Shown one piece after another: positions 1-6,954 of a DNA stretch of 10,137 nucleotides; within the stretch, counting starts at the first letter, position 1, and every line of letters begins with the position of its first letter. A program made the position numbers and the translations under genes. The stretch is from positions 1 through 10,137 of the forward strand of contig URCY01000063.1 in assembly GCA_900546415.1 (NCBI GenBank), read 5' to 3'. The notes beneath the pieces are model-generated. The model was given only the letters and a program-made list of their open reading frames with translations, was not told where the DNA came from and did not search any database. This DNA is from an uncultured Eubacteriales bacterium. GTDB taxonomy: Bacteria > Bacillota > Clostridia > Oscillospirales > Oscillospiraceae.

Positions 1-19
1 ATTTGGAACAAAATCCCTC

Positions 20-54
20 GCTGACCGCTCTTGCAATTTAATCAGAGGTTCCCT
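20..54 (+). repeat. Dispersed-repeat arm, left copy (inverted partner at 10102-10137)
   Basis: Positions 42-54 read TCAGAGGTTCCCT. The exact reverse complement lies at 10102-10114, near the other end of the window. The similarity continues outward: GCTGA at 20-24 matches TCAGC at 10133-10137, with partial matches (CGC, ATTT) between. The two arms are therefore about 35 and 36 bases long in inverted orientation. This looks like one family of dispersed intergenic repeat or element end. No gene is visible in bases 1-63, and the family cannot be named from the sequence. Confidence 0.5.
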
Positions 55-63
55 AAAAATCGC

Positions 64-99
64 AAAAACGTCAGGTTTCCTCGGAAACCTGACGTTTTT
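64..99. terminator. Bidirectional rho-independent terminator
   Basis: A perfect 17-bp inverted repeat (64-80 with 83-99) has a two-base centre. It begins with five A and ends with five T, so both strands give a GC-containing stem followed by a U tract. It lies about 190 bases past the stop of the minus-strand deaminase and would end that transcript. It would also end any plus-strand transcript entering from the left. Confidence 0.9.
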
Positions 100-242
100 A
101 GCGCTCCGGTTCGTATCCCGGAACGACTTTCAAAGCAGCGCGCCATTGATTGAAACTGTCGAATTCACGGCGCCGTTCTACGACAAATTTGAAACTTTTC
201 GTTTCGGAAACCGTCCTCATTTCCAGAAAATCCTACCAATTA

Positions 243-266
243 TGCCATTGCGAGGAGCGGAGCGAC
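243..266. repeat. Partial copy of the CHCEERSDEAI-type dispersed repeat
   Basis: The sequence TGCCATTGCGAGGAGCGGAG and the next few bases match the start of a widespread intergenic repeat whose spurious translation reads CHCEERSDEAI. Here the frame reads CHCEERSDT and then diverges, so only about the first half is present. It lies just downstream of the deaminase stop codon, in the otherwise empty 100-286 stretch. The recognition rests on memory of the consensus, not on a search. Confidence 0.6.
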
Positions 267-286
267 ACCATCATATATTCCGCGCC

Positions 287-697
287 TCACGCTTCCTCCG
301 GCTCTGCGCCGACCACGCACTCGATGCGCGCGTTGCGGATCATGCGGCTGCACATCAGGCACGGCTCGGCGTGGATCAGCCTGCCGTTCTCAAACCCGGC
401 AAGATAGAGCGTTGAGCCGATCATATCCTGCCCGTTGGCGCTGATGATCGCGTTGGCCTCGGCATGGACGGCGAGGCATTTTTCGTACTGCTGCCCGTGC
501 GGAACGCCGTGCGCCTCGCGCCAGCAGACGCCGACGTCGCAGCAGTTCTCGTCCCCGCGCGCCGAGCCGTTGTAGCCGGTCGCGATGATGACGTCGTCCT
601 TCACGATCACCGCGCCGTACTGCCGCCGCAGGCAGGTCGAGCGCTGGGCGACAGCCTTGGCAATGTTCAGATAATACTCCCGCTTGGTCGCACGCAT
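287..697 (-). CDS. dCMP deaminase-family (ComEB-like) cytidine/deoxycytidylate deaminase
   Basis: This 136-residue protein belongs to the zinc-dependent deoxycytidylate deaminase family, which converts dCMP to dUMP for dTTP synthesis in the cytoplasm. The zinc site is visible as H78-A-E80, with E80 the proton shuttle, and P112-C113-x-x-C116. A GYNG motif at 41-44 and the Cys-rich stretch C52, C53, C58 match the substrate-side region of ComEB/dCMP deaminases. The length is slightly short for the family (about 140-180) but no core motif is missing. The ATG at 697 follows GGAGG at a suitable distance, and a sigma-A-like promoter lies upstream. It is a single gene, divergent from the LytTR operon. 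The exact substrate is inferred; riboflavin- or tRNA-type deaminases are less likely given the GYNG and Cys-rich segments. Confidence 0.9.
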   Translation of the reverse strand: MRATKREYYLNIAKAVAQRSTCLRRQYGAVIVKDDVIIATGYNGSARGDENCCDVGVCWREAHGVPHGQQYEKCLAVHAEANAIISANGQDMIGSTLYLAGFENGRLIHAEPCLMCSRMIRNARIECVVGAEPEEA

Positions 698-769
698 TCT
701 CCGCGCCTCCTTCTTGTCGTTTGACTCGGCTTGCTCTCGTGGCTTGTCCGCCGGTCTTTCCGTGCTTTC

Positions 770-798
770 ATTATATACGATCGCCGCTCCGGCCGCAA
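770..798 (-). promoter_or_regulatory. Promoter of the deaminase gene
   Basis: On the minus strand, TTGCGG (793-798) and TATAAT (770-775) are separated by 17 bases, about 70 bases upstream of the deaminase ATG. The -10 box is perfect and the -35 box matches at three to four positions. Confidence 0.7.
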
Positions 799-855
799 GA
801 GAAATCTGAGCCTTGCGTCTCTTTTTTTATTTGTTTCGTTTCCATTTTAGGCAGC

Positions 856-884
856 TTGCTTCTGCTTCCGCAGCATGGTATACT
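856..884 (+). promoter_or_regulatory. Promoter of the LytTR/HPK10 operon, extended -10
   Basis: TTGCTT (856-861) and TATACT (879-884) are spaced by 17 bases, and TGG immediately precedes the -10 box (extended -10). The distance to the ATG at 948 leaves a leader of about 55 bases. It is divergent from the deaminase promoter, with about 57 bases between the two -35 boxes. No convincing pair of LytTR-type 9-bp boxes was found nearby. Confidence 0.7.
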
Positions 885-947
885 AAAATCAATCCGTATT
901 CTGCGCCGCCGCGCAGGCCCGGCCACTCGCGAACAAGGAGCGTTATT

Positions 948-1682
948 ATGGAACTGCAGCTCGCATACTGCGATGACGAGGCTCTCGTCGGTCAGATCTT
1001 TATTCCGAAAATACAGGCCGAGTTTCAAAGGCAGGGCGTCCGGGCGCATGTTTCCCTTGTCTCAAGCCCCAAGCGGCTCCTCTCGCTGGTCGAATCCGGC
1101 AAGACCTTTGACGCATATTTCTTAGACATTGACATGCCGCAGCTGGACGGGATCACGCTGGGGCGGCACTTGCGGGAGCGGGCGCCGAACGCGGCAATTA
1201 TTTTTTTGTCGAACAAGGAGGAAATGGTCTACAGCGCCTTTCGGGTCAAGCCGCTTCGTTTCCTGCGCAAGAACCGCTTCGAGGCTGAGATCGCCGACGC
1301 GGTGCAGGCGGTGCTCCTCTCTCTTCGCGAGGTCGAGCGAAAGACGGTCATTTTCGAGGACGGGAATCAGGTGTACCGTTTTTCGCCGCGCGAAATCCTC
1401 TTTGTCGAGATCCTCAACCGGACGCTGATCGTTGTGCGCGCAAGGAACAGCATTCGCCTCCGCGCAACCATTACCACGGCGGAGGAGCTGCTCGTGCCGT
1501 TCGGCTTCATCCGGATCCACAAAAGCTATCTTGTCAATTACCGCGCCATATTCACGATCGGGAAAAAGGATGTGCTTCTGGAGGACGGCAGAGCCTTGCC
1601 GATCAGCAAGCATCGTTATCGGGAGGTTTTGCAGCAATTTATGCAGCTGCACAGGAAGGAAGACGAGGAGGTGGAGACTTAG
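948..1682 (+). CDS. LytTR-family response regulator (AgrA/ComE/VirR-like)
   Basis: This 244-residue cytoplasmic transcription factor has an N-terminal receiver domain (about 3-122) and a C-terminal LytTR DNA-binding domain (about 132-235). The acidic pair is D9/D10 (CDDE), the phospho-acceptor is D60 in FLDIDMPQLDG, S88 is the switch residue and K101-P102 the conserved Lys-Pro. The LytTR part carries the usual EILFVEIL start and the FIRIHKSYLVN core. The ATG at 948 was chosen because AAGGAG lies 7 bases upstream; the frame is open further 5' (to 813), but that part has no ribosome-binding site and overlaps the promoter. It is followed after 3 bases by its likely partner kinase. Regulators of this type commonly control virulence, bacteriocin or competence genes; the target here is unknown. 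Confidence 0.93.
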   Translation: MELQLAYCDDEALVGQIFIPKIQAEFQRQGVRAHVSLVSSPKRLLSLVESGKTFDAYFLDIDMPQLDGITLGRHLRERAPNAAIIFLSNKEEMVYSAFRVKPLRFLRKNRFEAEIADAVQAVLLSLREVERKTVIFEDGNQVYRFSPREILFVEILNRTLIVVRARNSIRLRATITTAEELLVPFGFIRIHKSYLVNYRAIFTIGKKDVLLEDGRALPISKHRYREVLQQFMQLHRKEDEEVET

Positions 1683-1685
1683 ATT

Positions 1686-3047
1686 ATGTTTAACTATATT
1701 TTTTTAACCGTAAAATACACCGTTGAATCCTCCCTGCTCTGCCTTGCGCTGGCCTTGCTGCTCAAGCGCAACCGGAAGGCGCTTTGGGCCGTTCTGCGCA
1801 GTATGCGCTGGCTGCCGCTCTTTCTTTGCTCCGGCCTTATGCAGGGTCTGCTGCACTACGGCTTGACGGTGTGGTTTGGCAATGCGCTGCAGGCGCAGAC
1901 CTTCACGCCCCGCTACATTCTCTCCAACACCGTGACCATGCTGCTGTTCTGGCGTCTTTGCATCAATGACAAGCGCGATTCGAGCCTTCTGTATGGCTCT
2001 TATTTGCTGATTACCATGCAGTTCTGCCAGATAATGGCAACTTATGTGGTATATTATATGCGTGAGAGCATCCAGATCGTCACAGACTTCGGGCCGCCGG
2101 AGCAGCTCATCTCGCAGTCCATCATTCTCGCCGCCTTCGCGGTCAATTATATTGTGGCGTTCAAGCTCTCGCGCAAGACCGTGAGCATCACCCCGCGCGA
2201 GGCCGCCCTGTGCGCAATATTTGACTGGTTCTTTTTCATCATCGGGCGGCTGCTCGGGCGATTTTTCATGGGAGCGCAGCTTTATCCGTATATTTCCGTC
2301 TCCATTTATCTTCTGTTCCTGATTGAAATGGTCATTTTCTTCGCCATCTCCATGGAAATGGTGCATTTGCGGGAAACCTCCATTGAGGAGGCACGGTTGG
2401 CGCAGCAGTATGCGCTTCAGATGCAGCATAACGACGAGATCTCCGTCCTTTACCGGGATTTCCGGCGGCTCCGGCACGAGGAGAAAAACCAGGAGATCTA
2501 CGTCTGGCATCTGTTGAAAACCGGACAGTATGCCGATCTGGAGGAATATTTCAAAAAGCTGGCGAACCTGACCGATTCCTACTCCATGCGGATCGACAGC
2601 GGCAACCAGCTCGTCAATTCGATCCTGTGGGCCAAGGCGCAGGCAGCGGAGCACGAGCGGATCGCCATGAAGATCGACGCCCACGTTCCGTCCGACCTGC
2701 CCATTGAGGGGCCGCATCTTTGCAGTCTGCTGGTCAATCTGCTGGACAATGCGATTGAGGCAAGCCGTCGAGCCTCGTCGCCGAGCATCTCCGTGAAGCT
2801 CTGCATGAAGCAGGATTATCTTTTCTGCTATGTTACAAACAACATCGACGAGGGCAGTCTGTCGGCCAATCCGGAGCTCAAGAGCACGAAAAAGGACAAG
2901 ACCATGCACGGCTTCGGCATTCGGACGGTGAAGCTGATCGCCGAGCAATATCACGGCGACTGCGAATTCTCGGTGAAGGACGGCAGGTTTTTTGCAACGG
3001 TCATGCTTGCCTGCGGCACGGCGGAGCCTTCGCGGCGCGGAGCCTAA
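1686..3047 (+). CDS. AgrC-like HPK10 sensor histidine kinase
   Basis: This is a 453-residue membrane kinase. The first roughly 225 residues contain about six hydrophobic segments (near 5-26, 42-62, 78-95, 103-125, 141-160, 176-195, then 203-223), the polytopic sensor typical of peptide-pheromone kinases. A coiled-coil-like linker follows, then the dimerisation/phosphotransfer helix with H264 in RLRHEEKNQE. The GHKL ATPase domain shows the N box LLVNLLDNAIEAS (N351, D354, N355) and the G box HGFGIRTVKL (408-417). The H box is unusual: HPK10 members normally have HDxxN and here it is HEEKN. The start has GGAG 9 bases upstream, inside the end of the regulator gene. It shares an operon with the LytTR regulator, and no agrB or agrD homologue lies beside it, so the signal is unknown. 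Confidence 0.92.
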   Translation: MFNYIFLTVKYTVESSLLCLALALLLKRNRKALWAVLRSMRWLPLFLCSGLMQGLLHYGLTVWFGNALQAQTFTPRYILSNTVTMLLFWRLCINDKRDSSLLYGSYLLITMQFCQIMATYVVYYMRESIQIVTDFGPPEQLISQSIILAAFAVNYIVAFKLSRKTVSITPREAALCAIFDWFFFIIGRLLGRFFMGAQLYPYISVSIYLLFLIEMVIFFAISMEMVHLRETSIEEARLAQQYALQMQHNDEISVLYRDFRRLRHEEKNQEIYVWHLLKTGQYADLEEYFKKLANLTDSYSMRIDSGNQLVNSILWAKAQAAEHERIAMKIDAHVPSDLPIEGPHLCSLLVNLLDNAIEASRRASSPSISVKLCMKQDYLFCYVTNNIDEGSLSANPELKSTKKDKTMHGFGIRTVKLIAEQYHGDCEFSVKDGRFFATVMLACGTAEPSRRGA

Positions 3048-3070
3048 GCCGCGTTCCGGACAAAAATCAT

Positions 3071-3104
3071 GCGGGCTGCACGGCAAGTATGCCGTGCAGC
3101 CCGC
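3071..3104. terminator. Bidirectional terminator between convergent genes
   Basis: A perfect 15-bp GC-rich stem (3071-3085 with 3090-3104) carries a four-base AGTA loop. On the plus strand AGTGTTTTTG follows; on the minus strand TGATTTTTG follows. It lies between the converging stops of the kinase (3047) and the SLH protein (3129) and can serve both. Confidence 0.9.
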
Positions 3105-3128
3105 AGTGTTTTTGCGAGTGTTTTTCTC

Positions 3129-5210
3129 TTATCGATTGACCAAGACGTTCATTCTGAGCATAACGGCCGCAGCCTCTGCGCGGGTCAGCGTTGCGCCCGG
3201 AGCCAGCAGATCCTTGTCCCCGGCGCCGCGTCCCAGGATGATCCCCTCGTGGACTGCCCATGCCATGGCTTCCTTCGCATAGCCGGACACGGCGCTTGCG
3301 TCCTCGAACGCCGCAAGCTCATCGGCTGTCTCGGCGTTGAGGCCGAGCTTCTTTGCATACCGATACAGCATCGTTGCGGCTTGCTCACGGGTGATCAGAG
3401 CATCCGGCTCAAACTCCGTGGCCGAAACGCCGTTGACGATCCCATTCTCATTCGCCCACAGCACGGCGTCGGAATACCATTTGCCGGTTTTGACGTCGGT
3501 AAAGCTTGTGGCGCCGCTCACCGCGGGCGCGCCCGCAGCGCGGTAAAGCACCGTGGCAAACATCGCGCGGCTCATTCCGCCCTCCGGCTCGAATTCCGTT
3601 GCGCTCACGCCGTTAAAGAGCTTTGCGCTTGCGGCGGCCTCAACCGTATAGTAATACCAATCGGAGGTCGTCACATCGGAGAAGGTCTGCTTCTCCGACA
3701 CATTGAGCGTGCCGTCCGCATTTCTGCTGAACTGCGACAGGAACTCCCAGATCATCGCAGCCGCTCCCGGCTGAACGTTGTGCGACAGGTTTTTCACATC
3801 GACCAGCTTCGTATAGACGACCCCGTCCTTTTCGCTGGCGATCGAGTGTACGTTCATCACGGAGCGCTCGCCCGGCAGGGGGATGGCCTCCGTCAGGTCA
3901 AAGGTGCGTCCCCAAAGTCCGCCGATCTTCTCGTCGTACGTGTAGGAATAGCCGTTCACCTTGCCGATGGTGTTCAGAGAGTCGACCGCGCCCTGCGTGA
4001 CCTTCGGGAACACCTTGTAGAACTCGGCCTGTCCGGAGATGGAGTACATCGGGATCGTGTACTTCGGCTCGGAGAATGCGAAGCCCTCGTACACCGCCTC
4101 ATACAGGCCGATGCCGGCCAGCTTTTCCGCGCGCTTCGACGCGATGTTCATCGACTCCCAAGCGCCCTTGGAGAAGCCCGTGGCGTACACTCTGGTCGCA
4201 TCGATCGCGTAGTTCTGAACCATATAGTCGATCAGATCCGCCATGGCGTCGGCATTGACGTCGGATTTATACATGCCGTTCACGGACAGCACAACAAAAT
4301 TCTCCTTCGCGCCGAGCACGGGCCACGCGGTGTTCTGCGCGATGGCCTGCGGGTGCATTCCGCTTCCGTGGAAGAGCAGCACCAGCGGATACTTCTGGGT
4401 CTTGCTGGACATGTCTACCGTTTTCGGCACATACATGTAGTACTCAACGGTGGGCAGGCTCTCATACTTGGTTTTAAATGTGTGTACGGTTTCCTCGATG
4501 CCGCATTCTTCCCAGTAGAAATACGGCGTTTTATACGTAATGCCGTTGTTGATGTACATTCTGTTGGTCTTGCGAACCGCGTTCCAGCCGGCCGCAACAT
4601 TGGCAGCGGTGAAGCCCTTTTCGCAGTAGACATAGCCCGCGCCAAACGCATCCGTCCAGGCGTACCATTCGGGCAAATAGTATTTTGCGGTCTCGGTATC
4701 AAGGTATTCCTTTGCAAAGGCGACCGCGCTGCCCTCGGCGAAAATATAGTGGCGGAAGCGTCCCGAATAGAACTTTCCTTCCTTGCTCACGCCCGCAGAG
4801 TAGTCGTTTCCATACAAATACACGTCGGTCGCGTTGCCGGCGAGGAGCTGCATGGCCGCGTAATCCTCTTTTTGCCAAGTGCTGCCGTTGGACGGGCTGA
4901 CAAAGAGCACGGAGCAGCTTTCTTCATCGGCGATTGCCTTCAGGCCGGTCTCGCGGAGCATCGACTCTGCGCTCTCCTTCGTGTAAGGCTCGTTTCCGAG
5001 CACGTAGAGCAGCGGCGTGTTGTTCCCGCGGAAGTTGAAATCCGTCGGGGTGTAGCGGAAAATGGTGACCGAGGTGTCCTCGCCGGCAACGGTTTGCTCG
5101 ACGACTTCACAGGGTGTCTCTTTGCCCGCTGCAGCGGAATAGGGCAACATGCCGAAAATGAGCGCAGCAGCCAGCAGCAGGGGGAGCAGTTTCTTGAATC
5201 GGACTTTCAT
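3129..5210 (-). CDS. Secreted SLH-anchored alpha/beta-hydrolase (esterase/depolymerase-like)
   Basis: This 693-residue exported protein starts with a signal peptide: basic KVRFKK, a hydrophobic core at 8-24, and likely cleavage near SAAA-G (residue 28). A hydrolase domain spans about 255-495. It has the oxyanion strand LLFHGSG (278-284), the nucleophile elbow GFSKG with S347, and a candidate catalytic His at H477 (NLSHNV). The layout resembles feruloyl-esterase/PHB-depolymerase-like secreted esterases; the acid residue cannot be fixed by eye. Residues about 45-245 look like a second, degenerate hydrolase-like domain. The C terminus carries three SLH repeats (about 510-560, 570-623, 635-688), which normally bind pyruvylated secondary cell-wall polymer. 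Repeats 1 and 2 share NGVSATEFEP. The ATG at 5210 has AAGGAGG 10 bases upstream. The substrate is unknown. Confidence 0.88.
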   Translation of the reverse strand: MKVRFKKLLPLLLAAALIFGMLPYSAAAGKETPCEVVEQTVAGEDTSVTIFRYTPTDFNFRGNNTPLLYVLGNEPYTKESAESMLRETGLKAIADEESCSVLFVSPSNGSTWQKEDYAAMQLLAGNATDVYLYGNDYSAGVSKEGKFYSGRFRHYIFAEGSAVAFAKEYLDTETAKYYLPEWYAWTDAFGAGYVYCEKGFTAANVAAGWNAVRKTNRMYINNGITYKTPYFYWEECGIEETVHTFKTKYESLPTVEYYMYVPKTVDMSSKTQKYPLVLLFHGSGMHPQAIAQNTAWPVLGAKENFVVLSVNGMYKSDVNADAMADLIDYMVQNYAIDATRVYATGFSKGAWESMNIASKRAEKLAGIGLYEAVYEGFAFSEPKYTIPMYSISGQAEFYKVFPKVTQGAVDSLNTIGKVNGYSYTYDEKIGGLWGRTFDLTEAIPLPGERSVMNVHSIASEKDGVVYTKLVDVKNLSHNVQPGAAAMIWEFLSQFSRNADGTLNVSEKQTFSDVTTSDWYYYTVEAAASAKLFNGVSATEFEPEGGMSRAMFATVLYRAAGAPAVSGATSFTDVKTGKWYSDAVLWANENGIVNGVSATEFEPDALITREQAATMLYRYAKKLGLNAETADELAAFEDASAVSGYAKEAMAWAVHEGIILGRGAGDKDLLAPGATLTRAEAAAVMLRMNVLVNR

Positions 5211-5251
5211 TCTGGTAACGCCTCCTTATTAATTCCCGTTTGGGTAATTCC

Positions 5252-5280
5252 ATCGTACAAAAATCGACAGGATAAATCAA
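5252..5280 (-). promoter_or_regulatory. Probable promoter of the SLH hydrolase gene
   Basis: On the minus strand TTGATT (5275-5280) and TACGAT (5252-5257) are 17 bases apart. Each box matches the consensus at four of six positions, and the pair lies about 42 bases upstream of the start codon. It is weaker than the other promoters in the window. Confidence 0.45.
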
Positions 5281-5452
5281 GCGATTTGCGCAACTGGTTC
5301 ATATGGAGCGCGACTGGGCATTTTCGTCCTGCCGCAGCAGCGGGGCATCCGCAGGCGCAGCTCGTGATCCGAAGCCCGTTTTCAATTTTTGCTTATCTGG
5401 GGAGGCTCTGCTTCCGTCAGCACGGAACGCTGAAAGGCGGTGCATAGAAACC
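5281..5452. other. Non-coding stretch with no recognisable feature
   Basis: Between the SLH gene promoter and the hairpin at 5455 I see no convincing gene. The plus-strand open frame beginning at 5303 has no ribosome-binding site and runs on into antisense tRNA sequence. Confidence 0.6.
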
Positions 5453-5454
5453 AA

Positions 5455-5486
5455 AAAATCCTGTCAACCTTCGTCGACAGGATTTT
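5455..5486. terminator. Hairpin, possible weak terminator
   Basis: AAAATCCTGTC (5455-5465) pairs perfectly with GACAGGATTTT (5476-5486) around a ten-base loop. The stem is A/T rich at the base, so the U tract is part of the stem on both strands. It lies 40 bases beyond the tRNA terminator in the minus direction and may be a back-up terminator. Confidence 0.5.
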
Positions 5487-5525
5487 CGCTTTGTCCGGCG
5501 GGTACGGAAAAGACGGATTTCACGG

Positions 5526-5557
5526 AAAAACGCACTTGCTTTCGCAAGTGCGTTTTT
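5526..5557 (-). terminator. Terminator of the tRNA operon
   Basis: A perfect 14-bp stem (5526-5539 with 5544-5557) has a TTTC loop (GAAA on the minus strand). It ends in a run of five T on the minus strand and starts one base after the CCA end of tRNA-Tyr. The symmetric A/T ends mean it could act in both directions. Confidence 0.9.
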
Positions 5558-5558
5558 C

Positions 5559-5643
5559 TGGTGGGGGAAGGTGGATTTGAACCACCGAAAGCAATGCTAA
5601 CAGATTTACAGTCTGCCCCCTTTGGCCACTCGGGAATTCCCCC
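5559..5643 (-). tRNA. tRNA-Tyr (anticodon GTA)
   Basis: This 85-base class II tRNA includes an encoded CCA (5559-5561). The acceptor stem is GGGGGAA/TTCCCCC (5637-5643 with 5563-5569), with discriminator A at 5562. The anticodon loop is CTGTAAA with GTA at 5607-5609, closed by GCAGA/TCTGT. A long variable arm follows, then a perfect T stem GGTGG/CCACC with loop TTCAAAT. It is the second gene of a two-tRNA operon, 14 bases after tRNA-Thr. Confidence 0.97.
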
Positions 5644-5657
5644 ATATGCAGTTGTGT

Positions 5658-5732
5658 TGGAGCCGGTAGACGGACTCGAACCCCCGACCTGCTGATTACA
5701 AATCAGCTGCACTACCACTGTGCTATACCGGC
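5658..5732 (-). tRNA. tRNA-Thr (anticodon TGT)
   Basis: This 75-base tRNA includes an encoded CCA (5658-5660). The acceptor stem is GCCGGTA/TACCGGC (5726-5732 with 5662-5668), with discriminator T. The D stem is GCAC/GTGC. The anticodon stem GCTGA/TCAGC encloses TTTGTAA, giving TGT, which reads ACN codons (Thr). The variable loop is AGGTC. The T arm is odd: GGGGG faces CCGTC, giving one G-G mismatch and one G-U pair in the five-base stem. All other invariant positions look normal, so it is probably functional. Confidence 0.94.
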
Positions 5733-5828
5733 ATCTCAACCTCAAAGATCAACGTCTGAGGCGTTGGTCGTCTCGAAGCCGATCGACTGATTCCGTTTCA
5801 GAAATCAACGGGTCAAGCAACGGTTAGA

Positions 5829-5857
5829 ATTATACAGGATGAATCGAAATTTGTCAA
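5829..5857 (-). promoter_or_regulatory. Consensus promoter of the tRNA-Thr-tRNA-Tyr operon
   Basis: The minus strand carries TTGACA (5852-5857) and TATAAT (5829-5834) with exactly 17 bases between: a perfect sigma-A promoter, as expected for stable RNA. The mature tRNA-Thr begins about 97 bases downstream of the -10 box, so the precursor has a leader of roughly 90 bases (5733-5822) to be processed. Confidence 0.92.
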
Positions 5858-5877
5858 GCCCTAAATCATCTTTTTTT

Positions 5878-5913
5878 AAAAAAATTCACGCAGCCGCCGG
5901 GACGCCCGGCGGC
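5878..5913 (-). terminator. Terminator downstream of the HAMP kinase gene
   Basis: GCCGCCGGG (5893-5901) pairs with CCCGGCGGC (5905-5913) around a three-base loop, only 13 bases after the kinase stop. On the minus strand the stem is followed by an eight-to-nine-base linker and then seven T (5878-5884). The linker between stem and U tract is longer than ideal, but position and stem strength support termination here. Confidence 0.7.
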
Positions 5914-5925
5914 AGCGACGGTCGT

Positions 5926-6954
5926 TCAGCTCTTCGGCAGGATCACGCGGAAGGTCGAGCCCTTTCCTGGCTGGCTCTCGACCTCGACGACGCCCTGCGA
6001 AAGCTCCACGATCTGCCGGACGAGCGCCAGCCCGAGGCCGTTGCCCTCGGCCTTATGAGAGGTGTCGCCCTGATAGAATTTCTCGAAAATGCGCTCCTGC
6101 ACGTCCGGCTCCATGCCGCAGCCGCGGTCGGAGACGGTCACGACGGCGCACTCCCTCTGCTCCAGCAGCGTCAGCGCGATCACGCTCCCGGACGGGCTGA
6201 ACTTGATCGCGTTGGAGATCAGGTTGCTCCAGACATAGGGCAGCACCTGCTCCCAGCCGAGCAGCTCGACCTCGTCGAGCCGCACGCGGAAGGAAATTCC
6301 CTTCGCCGACCACTGCGGCTCGAGCTGCGCGACGACCTGCCGAAGCTGCTCGTCGAGCCGGAAGCGCGTGTACTGCTCCGGAAGGGGCTTCGTCTCCATC
6401 TTCGAGAGCATCAGAATGTTGCCGACGAGCGTGTTCAGGCGGCGCGTATTGACTAGGATCTTATTCAGATAGTCCTCGCGCTCCTGAGCCGTCAGGCGGT
6501 CGTCCTGCAGAAGCATCGCGTAGCCCTCGATCACCGAGAGCGGCGTTTTGAACTCATGGGACACATTGGCAATAAAATCGCTGCTGAGCGTCGAGATCGA
6601 CTTCAGCTCGCGCACCATGGCGTTGAAATTGCGGAAGGTGGACTGCACCTCCTCCATCTTACTCGAATCGCTGACGGTCACGTCGAAATTTCCGCGCGCG
6701 ACCTCCTTTGAGGCGCTGCTGAGCTTGACGAGCGGGGTCAGAACGCGCCGCCCGATGAAATAGCTCATGAGCGCGACCGTGATGCCCGAGACGAGCAGCA
6801 GCGAGATCAGCGTATAGATCCCGAGCGACGGGATCACGCCCAGTCCCTCGAGCAGATAGAGCAGCCCGGCGATTGCGCCGAAGGAAAACAGCACGATCAC
6901 CGCGACGATCAGGATGTAATAGGTGCGCATCCGGGGCGAGAGCTTTTCAGGCAT
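5926..6954 (-). CDS. HAMP-HisKA sensor histidine kinase, intramembrane-sensing type
   Basis: This 342-residue membrane kinase has two transmembrane helices (about 12-34 and 46-67) with only about 11 residues between them, so there is no real extracellular sensor domain. A HAMP linker (about 68-120) precedes HisKA, where the phospho-acceptor is H133 in VSHEFKTPL. The ATPase domain shows the N box WSNLISNAIKF (N244, N248), the G1 box DRGCGM (276-281), an F box (IFEKFYQ) and the G2 box GNGLGLAL (304-311). All catalytic motifs are intact. The ATG at 6954 overlaps the end of the upstream regulator gene by 8 bases, so the two are translated together. The short loop suggests it senses the membrane itself or a membrane partner, as in cell-wall-stress kinases. 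Confidence 0.95.
   Translation of the reverse strand: MPEKLSPRMRTYYILIVAVIVLFSFGAIAGLLYLLEGLGVIPSLGIYTLISLLLVSGITVALMSYFIGRRVLTPLVKLSSASKEVARGNFDVTVSDSSKMEEVQSTFRNFNAMVRELKSISTLSSDFIANVSHEFKTPLSVIEGYAMLLQDDRLTAQEREDYLNKILVNTRRLNTLVGNILMLSKMETKPLPEQYTRFRLDEQLRQVVAQLEPQWSAKGISFRVRLDEVELLGWEQVLPYVWSNLISNAIKFSPSGSVIALTLLEQRECAVVTVSDRGCGMEPDVQERIFEKFYQGDTSHKAEGNGLGLALVRQIVELSQGVVEVESQPGKGSTFRVILPKS

Noticed and set aside
146..415. Plus-strand open frames across the left intergenic region
   Set aside because: They run through the CHCEERSDEAI-type repeat and into the antisense of the deaminase gene, with no ribosome-binding site.
813..947. N-terminal extension of the LytTR regulator to an ATG at 813
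   Set aside because: It would cover the promoter at 856-884, has no ribosome-binding site, and the receiver domain begins correctly at the ATG at 948.
1704..3086. 460-codon minus-strand open frame opposite the AgrC-like kinase
   Set aside because: It shows no domain or ribosome-binding site and lies entirely opposite a kinase with clear H, N and G boxes.
3069..5447. 792-codon plus-strand open frame antisense to the SLH hydrolase
   Set aside because: It is a composition-driven shadow in GC-rich coding DNA; the minus frame has a signal peptide, catalytic motif, SLH repeats and a ribosome-binding site.
5303..5695. Plus-strand 130-codon open frame containing GGFEPPKAMLTDLQSAPFGH
   Set aside because: This is the familiar false translation of the antisense strand of tRNA-Tyr; it spans both the terminator and the tRNA genes and has no ribosome-binding site.
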